A stretch of DNA of 64,000 nucleotides from Sphingomonas sp. S-NIH.Pt15_0812 (lineage in GTDB: Bacteria; Pseudomonadota; Alphaproteobacteria; Sphingomonadales; Sphingomonadaceae), in assembly GCF_003951315.1 (NCBI RefSeq), contig NZ_QLJH01000017.1, positions 20,581 to 84,580 on the forward strand, read 5' to 3'. Below are positions 19,213 to 29,278 of this stretch, in pieces. Made by a program: the position numbers and the translations under genes. The notes under the pieces are model-generated. The model saw nothing but the letters and a program-made list of their open reading frames with translations. It was not told where the DNA came from and searched no databases. Position 1 is the first letter of the stretch; every line of letters begins with the position of its first letter.

Positions 19213-19983
19213 GTGAAGATCGTCACCTACAACGTCAACGGCATCAAGGCGCGGCTACCGCGCGTGCTGGAATATTTGACCGAAGATCAGCCGGATGTGG
19301 TCTGCCTTCAGGAGCTGAAGTCGGCCGATGAGGGCTTTCCCGCCGCGGAGATCGAGGCGGCCGGCTATGGCGCGGTCTGGCATGGGCAGAAGGCGTGGAA
19401 CGGTGTCGCCGTGCTCGCGCGCGGCCAGCAGCCGGTGGAACGCCAGCGTGGCCTGGCCGGTGAGGCGGAGGACGAGCAGAGCCGCTATCTGGAATGCGAG
19501 GTCGGCGGCGTGATCGTCGCCTCGCTCTACCTGCCCAATGGCAACCCGCAGCCTGGTCCGAAATTCGACTATAAGCTGCGCTGGATGGAGCGGCTGGCCG
19601 CGCGCGCGCGCGATTTGCTGGCGGAGGAGCGGCCGGCGGTGCTGGCGGGCGATTACAATGTCATTCCGAACGACGACGACACCTATTCCGTGCCCGCCAT
19701 GGCCAGCGACGCACTGATGCAGCCGGAAAGCCGGGCGGCCTATCGCCGGCTGCTGGCGCAGGGCTGGACCGATTCGCTGCGCACCCGCGCGCCCAAGGGC
19801 GGGGTCTGGACCTTCTGGGACTATCAGGCCGGTTCGTGGCAGCGCGACGCCGGGTTCCGCATCGATCATCTACTGCTCAGCCCGCAGGCCGCCGACCGGT
19901 TGGCCGATGCCGGCGTCGACAAGAGCTATCGCGGGCGCGACAAGGCGAGCGATCACGCCCCCACCTGGGTTCGACTCCGCTGA
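19213..19983 (+). CDS. xth: Exodeoxyribonuclease III
   Basis: 256 residues from a GTG start at 19213 (VKIVTYNVNGIKARLP). AP-endonuclease family motifs: CLQELKSAD (metal-binding Glu), LAGDYNVIPNDDDTYS (Asp and Asn) and the C-terminal ASDHAPTWV (catalytic Asp-His). Acts on abasic sites and 3'-blocked ends in DNA. It begins ten bases after the Fe-S carrier, and its stop is overlapped by the next gene's probable start. Confidence 0.95.
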   Translation: MKIVTYNVNGIKARLPRVLEYLTEDQPDVVCLQELKSADEGFPAAEIEAAGYGAVWHGQKAWNGVAVLARGQQPVERQRGLAGEAEDEQSRYLECEVGGVIVASLYLPNGNPQPGPKFDYKLRWMERLAARARDLLAEERPAVLAGDYNVIPNDDDTYSVPAMASDALMQPESRAAYRRLLAQGWTDSLRTRAPKGGVWTFWDYQAGSWQRDAGFRIDHLLLSPQAADRLADAGVDKSYRGRDKASDHAPTWVRLR

Positions 19984-20801
19984 ACCGCCACCTTGCCGGG
20001 CTGGGGCTGGGGCTGGGGCTGGGGCTGGGCCTGCTGGCGCTGCCCGCCGCCGCCTGGGGACAGGATGCGCCGCGCTTCTGCCCGACCCGCCCGTCGCTGG
20101 AGGGATCGGCCTGCACGACCGAGCCGGGGCGGGTCCATGTCGAATTCTCCGTCGCGGACTGGGAGCGCGACGACCAGCCGGACAGTCGTACCGATACCTG
20201 GCTCGGCGCGGACTTCGTAGCGCGTCTGGGCGTCGGTCCGTCGACCGAGGTGCAACTGGGCTGGTCGCCGGTCGGCTATGTCCGGGAGCGCGACAAGCCC
20301 GACGACAGCGTGACCAGGCAATTGCGGTCGGGCGACATGCGTCTGGCGGTGCGACAGAATTTCCGCAACCCGGACGGCAAGGGACTGTCCTTCGGCGCGG
20401 AGCCCTTCGTCACGCTGCCGGTCGGGCGATCGCCGGTCGGGGCCGGTACCTGGGGGGCGGGGCTGGTGCTGCCGGTCACCTATGACCTGACCGATTCGCT
20501 CAATATCGGCGTCACCGGCGAGGCGGACGCGCGGCCGAACGAGGATGGCGACGGCCGGCATTTCCGCGCCAGCGGGGTCGTGGCGGCGTCGATCGAACTG
20601 ACCGAGCGATTGAACGCGACGATCGAGGCGGAATGGCTTCGCGACCGCGATCCGGTCGATCCGTCCAGCCAGGCCTTGGCGGGGCTGGGCCTGCAATGGG
20701 AGCTGACGCCGACCCGCGCGCTTTATGGCGAGGCGGTGGCCGGGCTGAACCACCAGTCGCCCGACATGCATCTTTACATGGGCATGGCCGCGCTGTTCTG
20801 A
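19980..20801 (+). CDS. Outer-membrane transporter-like protein (phenol/MetA degradation OMP type)
   Basis: About 273 residues. The signal peptide has a basic NRH start, a Gly-Leu repeat h-region and an AWGQDAP cleavage zone; the rest is amphipathic beta-strand sequence with alternating hydrophobic residues (STEVQLGWSPVGYVR, LYGEAVAGLNHQ) and ends in Leu-Phe, as outer-membrane barrels do. Resembles the PF13557-type transporter family. No ATG, GTG or TTG is available in frame near the start; the plausible initiator is CTG 19980, which overlaps the xth stop (CTGA). If translation is coupled to xth, a weak codon could suffice. Substrate unknown. Confidence 0.75.
   Translation: MNRHLAGLGLGLGLGLGLLALPAAAWGQDAPRFCPTRPSLEGSACTTEPGRVHVEFSVADWERDDQPDSRTDTWLGADFVARLGVGPSTEVQLGWSPVGYVRERDKPDDSVTRQLRSGDMRLAVRQNFRNPDGKGLSFGAEPFVTLPVGRSPVGAGTWGAGLVLPVTYDLTDSLNIGVTGEADARPNEDGDGRHFRASGVVAASIELTERLNATIEAEWLRDRDPVDPSSQALAGLGLQWELTPTRALYGEAVAGLNHQSPDMHLYMGMAALF
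19998..20027 (+). repeat. Hexanucleotide tandem repeat, five GGGCTG units
   Basis: Five perfect GGGCTG copies, followed by the variant GGCCTG, encode the Gly-Leu repeats of the signal peptide of the barrel protein above. Slippage by one unit keeps the frame and changes the h-region by two residues. Confidence 0.9.
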
Positions 20802-20975
20802 CCGTCTGGCAGGATGCGCCGAAACATGGTGGGTTCCGCTGCGCCGGCTTGGCGGATTGTACAGGCGCGCTTCCAGAAATGGCGGAAAACCGTCACTCCA
20901 GTGTTTGGCATGAGTAATGCACTAACACAGTTGCCGCCGGGGAATGATCCACAGGGGCGGCAGGGAGACGATACC

Positions 20976-21281
20976 ATGTTCAGCCTGATCCTCGCCGCCG
21001 CCATTGCCGCCGCCGCCAGCCCGTCGCCCGCCGCGCCGATGCCGGACATCGCCAATGCCCGCCTGTCCTCCACGCCGGTCCTGCCGGCATCCAAATGGGC
21101 ACCACCGCATGATCGCCAGCGCGTCATCGATGCGCTGCGCCGCCCGCTGAGCGAGCAGATGACCGGCGCCAAGGGCCCCTATTATTGCTTCCTCGACGAT
21201 ATCAGCAAGAAGGGCGAAACCCGCCGCGTCTGCCGCAAGCGCGCGGACTGGAACCGGCTCGGCCTCGAACCCGTGCTGTGA
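20976..21281 (+). CDS. Small secreted protein of unknown function
   Basis: 101 residues. ATG 20976 has GGGAG nine bases upstream and begins a signal peptide (MFSLILAAAIAAAASPSPAAP). The mature part carries two cysteines, in YYCFLDDISKKGE and RRVCRKRADW, suggesting one disulfide in the periplasm. I do not recognise a named family, though similar proteins occur in sphingomonads. The frame extends upstream but without a convincing start. Converges on the acetyltransferase-like gene. Confidence 0.7.
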   Translation: MFSLILAAAIAAAASPSPAAPMPDIANARLSSTPVLPASKWAPPHDRQRVIDALRRPLSEQMTGAKGPYYCFLDDISKKGETRRVCRKRADWNRLGLEPVL

Positions 21282-21333
21282 GGAACGTCGGTGGCGGTCG
21301 GCCGGTCCCGACCGCCACGCCGGCGGCGACGCG

Positions 21334-22482
21334 TCAGAGCGTCTTGCCGTAGACGTTGTAGACCTTGTTGACGCGGCTCTGGATCGTCTCGGCGATCGAG
21401 CGCATCCCCTGATTATCCTCCAGGATCCAGCCGATCTCACCCCGGCTCGCGCCGTAATGCGTCACCGAGGCGCGGCGGATATATTCGATCATCATGAAGG
21501 CCAGCTGGCTGGCCATGCGCGACGATTGCAGCTCCTTGACCACGCCCATCAGCGGCACGCGCATCGTCCGCACCTTGGGCTTGCGTAGCCACAGCAGCAG
21601 CTTGGCCCAGCCGAACGGCAGCAGCGAGCCATGAAGGGGCGCGATCGCCTCGTTCAGGTCGGGCAGGGTGATCATGAACGCCACCGGCTTGCCGTCCAGT
21701 TCGGCGATTCGGATCAGGTCGTTGAAGACGATCGGCTTCAGCTTGACGCCGACATCCTTGATCTCGGGCGGGGTGAGGGGGACGAAGCCCCAATTGTCCG
21801 ACCATGCATCGTTGAGGATGCCGAGGATGATCGCGGCTTCCTCGTCGAACTTCGCCTTGTTGACCTCGCGCACCCGGATGCGCGGATTGGCCTCGCCCGA
21901 CTTGATGATGCGCTGGACGATCTTGGGAAATTCCTGCGTGATGTCGAGTTCATAGGTCATGAGCTGCTTGACCACGCCGTACCCGGCGGCCTCGATCCAG
22001 CCGCGATATTCGGGGCGGGCATGACCCATCATGATCGTCGGCGGATGGTCGAACCCCTCGACCAGCACGCCTGGTTCCTCCCAGACCGACTGCGAGATCG
22101 GGCCGAGCGCGCGGGTCATGCCCTGGGCGCGCAGCCACTCCTCCGCCTTGGCGAGCAGCGCCTGGAACACGTCCTGCCGCTCGGCATCCATCAGTCCCCA
22201 TTGGCCGACGCCGGGGCCGAAACCCTGATCGGCCGGCATGGTCAGCGCCAGCGTGTCGATATGCGCGGAGATGCGACCGACCACGCGACCATTCTCTTCC
22301 GCCAGGAACAGCTGCGCCTTGGCATGGCTGTACCAGCCATTCTTCGCCGGGGTGATCAGGCCCAGTGCCTCGCCCTTCAGCGGCGGCACCCAATTGGGAT
22401 CATTCCGGTAGAGGCGAAACGGAAAGTCCACGAAGGTCTGGCGGTCGCGCTTCGTCTCAACGGGTCTGATCGTGATTGTCAT
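21334..22482 (-). CDS. GNAT-fold N-acetyltransferase-like protein
   Basis: 382 residues. N-terminal region (FPFRLYRNDPNWVPPLKGE, GWYSHAKAQLFLAEENGRVV) and the middle segment are typical of a conserved family with a GNAT-like fold that is often annotated only as hypothetical. The start is ATG 22482 with GGAGGA upstream; the longer frame begins at a TTG one codon earlier. Substrate unknown. Divergent from the desaturase gene. Confidence 0.7.
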   Translation of the reverse strand: MTITIRPVETKRDRQTFVDFPFRLYRNDPNWVPPLKGEALGLITPAKNGWYSHAKAQLFLAEENGRVVGRISAHIDTLALTMPADQGFGPGVGQWGLMDAERQDVFQALLAKAEEWLRAQGMTRALGPISQSVWEEPGVLVEGFDHPPTIMMGHARPEYRGWIEAAGYGVVKQLMTYELDITQEFPKIVQRIIKSGEANPRIRVREVNKAKFDEEAAIILGILNDAWSDNWGFVPLTPPEIKDVGVKLKPIVFNDLIRIAELDGKPVAFMITLPDLNEAIAPLHGSLLPFGWAKLLLWLRKPKVRTMRVPLMGVVKELQSSRMASQLAFMMIEYIRRASVTHYGASRGEIGWILEDNQGMRSIAETIQSRVNKVYNVYGKTL

Positions 22483-22594
22483 CAATGGTCCTCCGGCCGT
22501 CTGGCCAGTAAACGGCGGAGACGATCATGGCGAGTGAGGATTCCGTAATCTGCTCCGGCTGGGAAAGCCACGCTGTCGCCATTATCTAAGGGCA

Positions 22595-23686
22595 ATGGAT
22601 CATGCCATGAACAGCATCACGCTCGATCGTGCCGGCTCGACCAGTCGTGCGAAGACCATCCGCGTCGCCGACGACAAGGCGATGTTGCGCGCGGCCGCCG
22701 AATTGACCCGCACCCATTCGCAGGCCAAGCCCGGTATCTACTGGGCCGATCTGATCGCCTCGGTCGTGCTGGGCTATGGCGCACTGGCCGTCGCGATCCT
22801 CTCGACCTCGACGGCGCTGACGATCGGCGCGGGCGTGGTGGCGATGCTCGGCCTGTATCGCGCGATGAGCTTCATCCATGAGGTGTCGCACATGAAGCAT
22901 AGCGTCCTGCCGGGTTTCCGGGCGGGCTGGAACGCGCTGGTCGGCGTGCCGATGCTCATCCCGTCCTTCATGTATGAGGGCGTGCACAATCTCCACCATG
23001 CCAAGACGCGCTACGGCACGGTCGAGGACCCGGAATATCTGCCGCTGGCATTGATGAAGCCATGGACGCTCCCGCTGTTCGTCATCGTGTCGGCGCTGGC
23101 GCCCGTGGCCTTGCTGGTGCGGTTCGCGATCCTGTCGCCGCTGTCGCTGCTGTCGCCCGCGCTGCGTCGGGTGGTGGTGGAGCGCTATTCGGCGCTGGCG
23201 ATCAATCCGCAGTTCCGCCGCCGGATGCCGGAGGGCGACGCGCTGCGGCTTTGGAACCGGATCGAGACGCTGGCCAGCCTGTGGGCGATCGGCCTGATCG
23301 CGCTGGCGGCGACGGGCGTGCTGTCGCTGCGCAGCTTCGCGATCATCCTGGCGGTCGCCTCGGCGGTCGCGGTGCTCAACCAGGTCCGCACGCTGGTGGC
23401 GCATCTCTGGGAGAATGAGGGCGAGCCGATGAGCGTGACCGCGCAATATCTGGACAGCGTCAACGTGCCCCCGCCGGCGCTGCTGCCCGCGCTCTGGGCC
23501 CCGGTCGGGCTGCGCTATCACGCGCTCCACCATCTGCTGCCGAGCGTGCCCTATCACGCGCTGGGCGCGGCGCATCGCGAACTGACCGCGATGGTCGATG
23601 CGGACTCGCCCTATCACAAGGCGAGCTACAAGGGACTGCCGGGCCTGGTCGCCAAGATCGGCCGGAGCACCATGGTCCGCCGCTGA
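22595..23686 (+). CDS. Membrane fatty acid desaturase/hydroxylase family protein
   Basis: 363 residues. Three histidine boxes of di-iron membrane desaturases are visible: HEVSH (95-99), HNLHH (131-135) and HALHH (309-313). Hydrophobic segments at about 52-90 and 155-180 and again at 250-285 give the usual four-helix topology. It likely introduces a double bond or hydroxyl into acyl chains or carotenoid-like lipids; substrate cannot be read from sequence. ATG 22595 is used; ATG 22607 is possible. Confidence 0.87.
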   Translation: MDHAMNSITLDRAGSTSRAKTIRVADDKAMLRAAAELTRTHSQAKPGIYWADLIASVVLGYGALAVAILSTSTALTIGAGVVAMLGLYRAMSFIHEVSHMKHSVLPGFRAGWNALVGVPMLIPSFMYEGVHNLHHAKTRYGTVEDPEYLPLALMKPWTLPLFVIVSALAPVALLVRFAILSPLSLLSPALRRVVVERYSALAINPQFRRRMPEGDALRLWNRIETLASLWAIGLIALAATGVLSLRSFAIILAVASAVAVLNQVRTLVAHLWENEGEPMSVTAQYLDSVNVPPPALLPALWAPVGLRYHALHHLLPSVPYHALGAAHRELTAMVDADSPYHKASYKGLPGLVAKIGRSTMVRR

Positions 23687-23699
23687 GCCGAACGGCGCG

Positions 23700-25073
<1,374 letters not shown>

Positions 25074-25125
25074 GCCTACAACCAACCAGATGCGGCGGGA
25101 TCGTGCAACCGCACGTTCCACCCCC

Positions 25126-25151
25126 GGAACGTTCGCTCGGTCACATACGTT
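25126..25151 (+). promoter_or_regulatory. EcfG-type general stress promoter
   Basis: GGAAC at 25126-25130 and CGTT at 25148-25151, separated by 17 bases, match the alphaproteobacterial EcfG consensus (GGAAC-N16/17-CGTT). It lies 43 bases upstream of the small membrane-protein start and on the same strand, leaving room for a short leader with its AGGAG site. Confidence 0.75.
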
Positions 25152-25194
25152 ATCGCAATACCGGGAGTTTCCAACGCTTTAGGAGCTAAGCGCC

Positions 25195-25338
25195 ATGTTG
25201 TGGACGATCGTCGTCATTCTTGTCATCCTGTGGCTGCTCGGCTTCAGTCTCCATATCGCGGGCGGGCTGATCCATATCCTGCTCGTCATCGCGCTGATCG
25301 TCGGCCTGGTCCAGCTGTTCACCGGCCGCCGGGTCTAG
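25195..25338 (+). CDS. 47-residue lmo0937-family membrane protein
   Basis: A very short gene with AGGAG nine bases before ATG 25195. The product begins MLWTIVVILVILWLLGFS, has a Gly-rich turn (HIAGGLIH), a second hydrophobic stretch and an RRV tail: two helices spanning the inner membrane, as in the lmo0937 family of small stress-related membrane proteins. The EcfG-type promoter upstream supports induction in the general stress response. Molecular role unknown. Confidence 0.85.
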   Translation: MLWTIVVILVILWLLGFSLHIAGGLIHILLVIALIVGLVQLFTGRRV

Positions 25339-25359
25339 CGGCTGCCACGCAGGTGGGGC

Positions 25360-26259
25360 TTATCGCCCCATCAGCGTGCGACCGATCAGCATCGCCTGCT
25401 CCGCGCCCGAGGCGGGAACGGTTTCCGCCGACCGGTCGGTGATCCGGTCCCAGGCGGCGGCCACTCCCTCGGGCGTGAGATCCTCGCCTTTCAAAGCGAC
25501 ACCGGGTGTCAGCGTGATATGCGCGGTCTGCACCACGCCCGCGCCGGCACCGACGATCTGGTTGGTCGGTGCCTCCTTCGAGACGAGGTAGAGCGCCGCC
25601 GGCACGATCTTCTCCGGCGCGAACAGGTCGAACAAATCGGCCGGGAACAGGCCCTCCGTCATGCGCGTGCCGGCGGTCGGTGCGAGCGTGTTGACGCGGA
25701 TATCGTTCTTCGCCCCTTCGATCGCCAGCGTTCGGGTCAGGCCGGCGATGCCGAGCTTGGCCGCGCCGTAATTGGCCTGTCCGAAATTGCCGAACAGCCC
25801 GCTCGACGACGAGGTCATGAGGATCCGTCCGTAATTCTGCGCTCGGAAGATGTCCCAGCAGGCCTTGGTGACGAAGGCCGAGCCGAGCAGGTGGACGCGC
25901 ACCACGAACTCGAAGTCAGCCGGCGTCATCTTGGCGAAGCTCTTGTCGCGCAGGACACCGGCATTGTTAATGAGGACATGGACGCCGCCCCACCGGTCGC
26001 ATGCCCGCGCGACCATCGCCGCCATCTGGTCCGCATCGGCGACGCTGCCGCCATCGGCCATCGCCTCGCCCCCCGCCGCGACGATCTCCGCCACCACGGC
26101 GGCGGCGGCATCGGACTGGCCGGTGCCGTCCGACCCGCCCCCCAAGTCGTTGACCACCACCTTGGCGCCGCGCCGGGCCAGTTCGAGCGCATAAGCACGG
26201 CCCAGGCCGCCGCCCGCCCCCGTGACGACGGCAACCTGATCGTCGAACCGAATGGACAT
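25360..26259 (-). CDS. Short-chain dehydrogenase (multifunctional-enzyme 2-like hydroxyacyl-CoA dehydrogenase type)
   Basis: 299 residues from ATG 26259. The Rossmann motif TGAGGGLGRAYALELARRGA, VVNDLGGG, NNAG and the NYGAAKLG Tyr-Lys pair are present. VVNDLGGGSDGTG is characteristic of the dehydrogenase domain of peroxisomal type multifunctional enzymes, suggesting a 3-hydroxyacyl-CoA substrate. The C-terminal 60 residues (after FAPEKIVPAALYLVS) extend beyond a minimal SDR. Single gene, separated from its upstream neighbour by a terminator. Confidence 0.88.
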   Translation of the reverse strand: MSIRFDDQVAVVTGAGGGLGRAYALELARRGAKVVVNDLGGGSDGTGQSDAAAAVVAEIVAAGGEAMADGGSVADADQMAAMVARACDRWGGVHVLINNAGVLRDKSFAKMTPADFEFVVRVHLLGSAFVTKACWDIFRAQNYGRILMTSSSSGLFGNFGQANYGAAKLGIAGLTRTLAIEGAKNDIRVNTLAPTAGTRMTEGLFPADLFDLFAPEKIVPAALYLVSKEAPTNQIVGAGAGVVQTAHITLTPGVALKGEDLTPEGVAAAWDRITDRSAETVPASGAEQAMLIGRTLMGR

Positions 26260-26262
26260 GGA

Positions 26263-26294
26263 AAAGGGCGCTCCCGCATCGTGGAGCGCCCTTT
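26263..26294 (-). terminator. Intrinsic terminator of the Pro/Ala-rich protein gene
   Basis: A 12-base perfect stem (26263-26274 with 26283-26294) and eight-base loop; read on the minus strand it ends in TTTT. It lies between the Pro/Ala-rich gene and the SDR start, four bases from the latter, so it overlaps the SDR leader. Confidence 0.7.
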
Positions 26295-26349
26295 CTAGAA
26301 GCCGGGGAGCAGCGGTGGCAACCGCTGCGCCCAATCGACCGTCTTGATC

Positions 26350-26775
26350 TTACTTGCCGCCCCGCTGGCGGCACTTGTCATACTGACCCTTCTTGCAGAT
26401 CGGGTAGCTGGCAAGCGGGGCCGGTGCCGGGAAGGCCTGCGACGGTGCGACCGACGGCACCACGCCGCCATTCACGGTCGCGCCCGGAGGGGCGGCAGGA
26501 CCGGCGGGCTGATAGCCGCCGACCGGATCGCCGGTGCTCATGCCGCCGGGAGCGGCCGTGGGTGCGGCGGGCGGCGTCGCGCCCGGGGGCGGGGTCTGCT
26601 GCTGCATCGCCGGATCGGCGGGCATGGCCGGATCGGCAGGGGCGGCCGGATCGGCTGGCGGGGTCTGCGCCGCCGGGTCCTGCATCGGAGCCTGGGTCTG
26701 GGGGGCGGCCTGCATATCCTGCGCCATCACCGGCGCGGCGATCATCGCCGTGGCGGCGAGAAGAAAGAACTTCAT
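26350..26775 (-). CDS. Secreted proline/alanine-rich protein
   Basis: 141 residues. Signal peptide MKFFLLAATAMIAAPVMAQ, then a long low-complexity stretch (about 20-120) rich in Pro, Ala, Gln and Gly with ADPAxP-type repeats, and a short basic end ICKKGQYDKCRQRGGK with two Cys. Such composition suggests an extended periplasmic or surface protein. No named family recognised. The coding frame is supported by the signal peptide, an AGGAGAAAT ribosome site and a terminator downstream. Confidence 0.75.
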   Translation of the reverse strand: MKFFLLAATAMIAAPVMAQDMQAAPQTQAPMQDPAAQTPPADPAAPADPAMPADPAMQQQTPPPGATPPAAPTAAPGGMSTGDPVGGYQPAGPAAPPGATVNGGVVPSVAPSQAFPAPAPLASYPICKKGQYDKCRQRGGK

Positions 26776-26903
26776 CGGGATTTCTCCTGCGATTGCGAGC
26801 GCGAAAAACGTTCGCGTCGCCCCCTAACGTCCCGCTACGGACTTGGTTTCGCAAGCGAACCGGGTGGCGGCTCCGACCGGATACCCGCCACCCGCTCCCC
26901 CAT

Positions 26904-27575
26904 TCAGTCGTAGCGGCGCAGGATGCCCGCCAGCTTGCCCTGGATCCGCACCTGCTGCGGGGCGTAGCGCTGGGGATCATAGGCGCGATTGGCCGGGTCG
27001 AGCCGCACCATCGCGCCCTCCCGCCGGAAATATTTCAGCGTCGCCTCCACATCCTCGATCAGCGCGACGACGATCTCGCCATCGCGGGCGATCTCCTGCC
27101 GGCGGACCAGCGCGTAGTCGCCATCGAGGATGCCGGCCTCGACCATCGAGTCACCGGCCACTTCCAGCGCATAGTGATCGCCGGTGCCGAGCAGGGCGGC
27201 CGGCACCGACAACATCGTCGATCCCTCGAACGCCTCGATCGGGACGCCGGCCGCGATCCGGCCGTGCAGGGGGATCTCGACCACGTCATTGGCGGGGGCG
27301 GCCGGCGTCGCCTTGGCCGCCGGCGTCGGCGCAGCGGCGGAGGTTTCCACCTTTTCCGGCCGTTCCGGCATCCGCAGCACCTCCAGCGCGCGGGCCCGGT
27401 TGGGCAGGCGGCGGATGAAATTGCGCTCCTCCAGCGCCGAAATCAGCCGGTGCACGCCCGATTTCGACTTGAGGTCGAGCGCGTCCTTCATCTCCTCGAA
27501 GGACGGAGAAACACCCGTCTCCGCAAGGCGATCGTTAATGAAACAGATCAGTTCGTGCTGCTTGCGCGTGAGCAT
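26904..27575 (-). CDS. lexA: SOS repressor LexA
   Basis: 223 residues. N-terminal winged helix with [11 protein letters not shown] and [17 protein letters not shown], a Pro/Ala linker, and the S24 peptidase domain: cleavage site Ala109-Gly110 (GRIAAGVP), catalytic Ser143 in GDSMVEAG and Lys181 in EATLKYF. It represses the SOS regulon and cleaves itself with RecA. Three GTTC repeats upstream indicate autoregulation. Last of the trpGDC-moaC-moeA-lexA run but with its own control. Confidence 0.97.
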   Translation of the reverse strand: MLTRKQHELICFINDRLAETGVSPSFEEMKDALDLKSKSGVHRLISALEERNFIRRLPNRARALEVLRMPERPEKVETSAAAPTPAAKATPAAPANDVVEIPLHGRIAAGVPIEAFEGSTMLSVPAALLGTGDHYALEVAGDSMVEAGILDGDYALVRRQEIARDGEIVVALIEDVEATLKYFRREGAMVRLDPANRAYDPQRYAPQQVRIQGKLAGILRRYD

Positions 27576-27590
27576 GGCTCTCTCCGTCCG

Positions 27591-27616
27591 GAACAGACAC
27601 GGAACCGATACGGAAC
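27591..27616 (-). promoter_or_regulatory. LexA operator with three GTTC half-sites
   Basis: On the minus strand GTTC occurs three times at an 11-base period (27613-27616, 27602-27605, 27591-27594), giving two overlapping GTTC-N7-GTTC boxes, the alphaproteobacterial LexA consensus. The nearest repeat is 15 bases from the lexA start. Confidence 0.9.
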
Positions 27617-27629
27617 AATTTGCTTGCGG

Positions 27630-28811
27630 TCAAGCGATGACGAGGATTTCCGCCGATTCGCCCGCTCTGGCGGCAGGCGCATGCGCGGGACGCAGGATCA
27701 GGCAGGTCGATCGGGCCAGGGTCAGCAGCATCGAACTGTCCTGGATCGTCGAGGCATAGGCGCGCCCATCCTCGAGCCGCGCCCGCAGATAATCGGTGCG
27801 GCCGCCATTGGCGGGCAGGTCTTCGCCGAGCAGCGCATGGGTCGTGACCGGCAGCGGATCGGCCGCGCCGGCGAGATGCGCGATCAGCGGCCGGACGAAC
27901 AGCGTCGCGGTGACGAAGGCGGAGACGGGATTGCCGGGCAGCCCCAGCACCAGCGCCTGGCCCAGACGCCCCGCCATCATCGGCTTGCCGGGGCGAAGCG
28001 CGATGCGCCAGAAGTCGATTTCGCCGCCCGCCGCCAGCAGCGCCGGCCGCACCAGGTCGTGGTCGCCGACCGATGCGCCGCCGGTCGTCACCAGCAGGTC
28101 CGCCTCGACCGATCGGAACGCCTCGGTCAGCACGTCCAGCCGGTCGGGCAGGATGCCGAGATCGACGATCTCCACCGGCAGGTCGGCCAGCATCGCCGCC
28201 AGCATCACGCCGTTCGATTCCGGCAGCTGCGCGCCGCTGATCGGCCCGCCCGTCGGCACCAGCTCGTCGCCCGTCGCCGCCAGCGCGACGCGGACCGCGC
28301 GCCGCACGGGCAGGCTGCCTTGGCCACCGGTCGCCGCCACCGCGATCCGCGCCGGGGTCAGCCGCTCGCCCGCCGCGATCAGCCGGTCGCCGTCATGGAA
28401 GTCGAGCCCGCGCGCGCGCACGTTGCGGCCACGATGCGCCGGACCTTCGCCACCCAGCATCAGGCGCTCGCCCTCGCGCGCCGCCTCTTCCTGCACCAGC
28501 ACCGTGTCGGCGCCATCGGGCAGGGCGGCGCCGGTGAAGATGCGCACCGCCTCGTCCGTTGCGACCGTCCCGGCGAACGGCCGGCCCGCCGCGCTTTCGC
28601 CGGTCACGCGCCAGGGGCCGGGCAGGTCGGCGAAGCGGATCGCATAGCCGTCCATCGCCGACAGGTCGGCCACCGGCTGCGTCCGGCGCGCGGCGATATC
28701 GGCCGCGGCCCAGCGGCCGGCGGCCTGCCGGATCGGCAGCATCTCCGTCGGGACGGGGTCGGCCAGCGCGAACAGCCGCGCCTGCGCCTCGGCTACGGGG
28801 ACCAGCGTCAT
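27630..28811 (-). CDS. moeA: Molybdopterin molybdenumtransferase
   Basis: 393 residues, typical length. MDGYAIRF and the N-terminal domain, [25 protein letters not shown] (the MPT-binding region) and [12 protein letters not shown] mark the MoeA fold. Inserts molybdate into molybdopterin to form Moco. Its ATG overlaps the moaC stop (ATGA). Confidence 0.96.
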   Translation of the reverse strand: MTLVPVAEAQARLFALADPVPTEMLPIRQAAGRWAAADIAARRTQPVADLSAMDGYAIRFADLPGPWRVTGESAAGRPFAGTVATDEAVRIFTGAALPDGADTVLVQEEAAREGERLMLGGEGPAHRGRNVRARGLDFHDGDRLIAAGERLTPARIAVAATGGQGSLPVRRAVRVALAATGDELVPTGGPISGAQLPESNGVMLAAMLADLPVEIVDLGILPDRLDVLTEAFRSVEADLLVTTGGASVGDHDLVRPALLAAGGEIDFWRIALRPGKPMMAGRLGQALVLGLPGNPVSAFVTATLFVRPLIAHLAGAADPLPVTTHALLGEDLPANGGRTDYLRARLEDGRAYASTIQDSSMLLTLARSTCLILRPAHAPAARAGESAEILVIA

Positions 28812-29278
28812 GCCAGCGTCCAGTCGCCGGACTTGCCACCGGATTTCGCGACGACGCGCAAGCCCTCGATCACCATCGCCTTGTCGACCGCCTTGACCAT
28901 GTCATAGACGGTGAGCAACGCGACCGAGGCGGCGGTCAGCGCCTCCATCTCCACGCCGGTCTGGCCTTGCGTCTTGCAGGTCGCGCGGACGGTCACGCCG
29001 CTGCCGGTCACCGCCAGATCGATCGCGACCCGGCTGAGCGGCAGGGGGTGGCAGAGGGGGATCAGGTCGGCGGTTCGCTTCGCCGCCATGATCCCGGCGA
29101 CCCGCGCCACCGCCAGCACGTCGCCCTTCCTGGCCGAGGCGTCGCGAACCAGCGCCAGCGCCTCGGATGACAGGCGGATGTGTCCCTCCGCCACCGCTTC
29201 GCGCGCGGTCGCCGGCTTGTCGCCGACATCGACCATGCGCGCCGCGCCCTGGTCGTCGAGATGAGTGAGGCCGGTCAT
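28808..29278 (-). CDS. moaC: Cyclic pyranopterin monophosphate synthase
   Basis: 156 residues. Conserved segments: [39 protein letters not shown] and [20 protein letters not shown]. Second step of molybdopterin synthesis. Sandwiched between trpC and moeA with ATGA overlaps on both sides, so tryptophan and Moco genes share a transcript. Confidence 0.97.
   Translation of the reverse strand: MTGLTHLDDQGAARMVDVGDKPATAREAVAEGHIRLSSEALALVRDASARKGDVLAVARVAGIMAAKRTADLIPLCHPLPLSRVAIDLAVTGSGVTVRATCKTQGQTGVEMEALTAASVALLTVYDMVKAVDKAMVIEGLRVVAKSGGKSGDWTLA

Noticed and set aside
26424..28907. 827-codon plus-strand frame opposite lexA and moeA
   Set aside because: Antisense shadow; crosses several recognised genes and has no family features.
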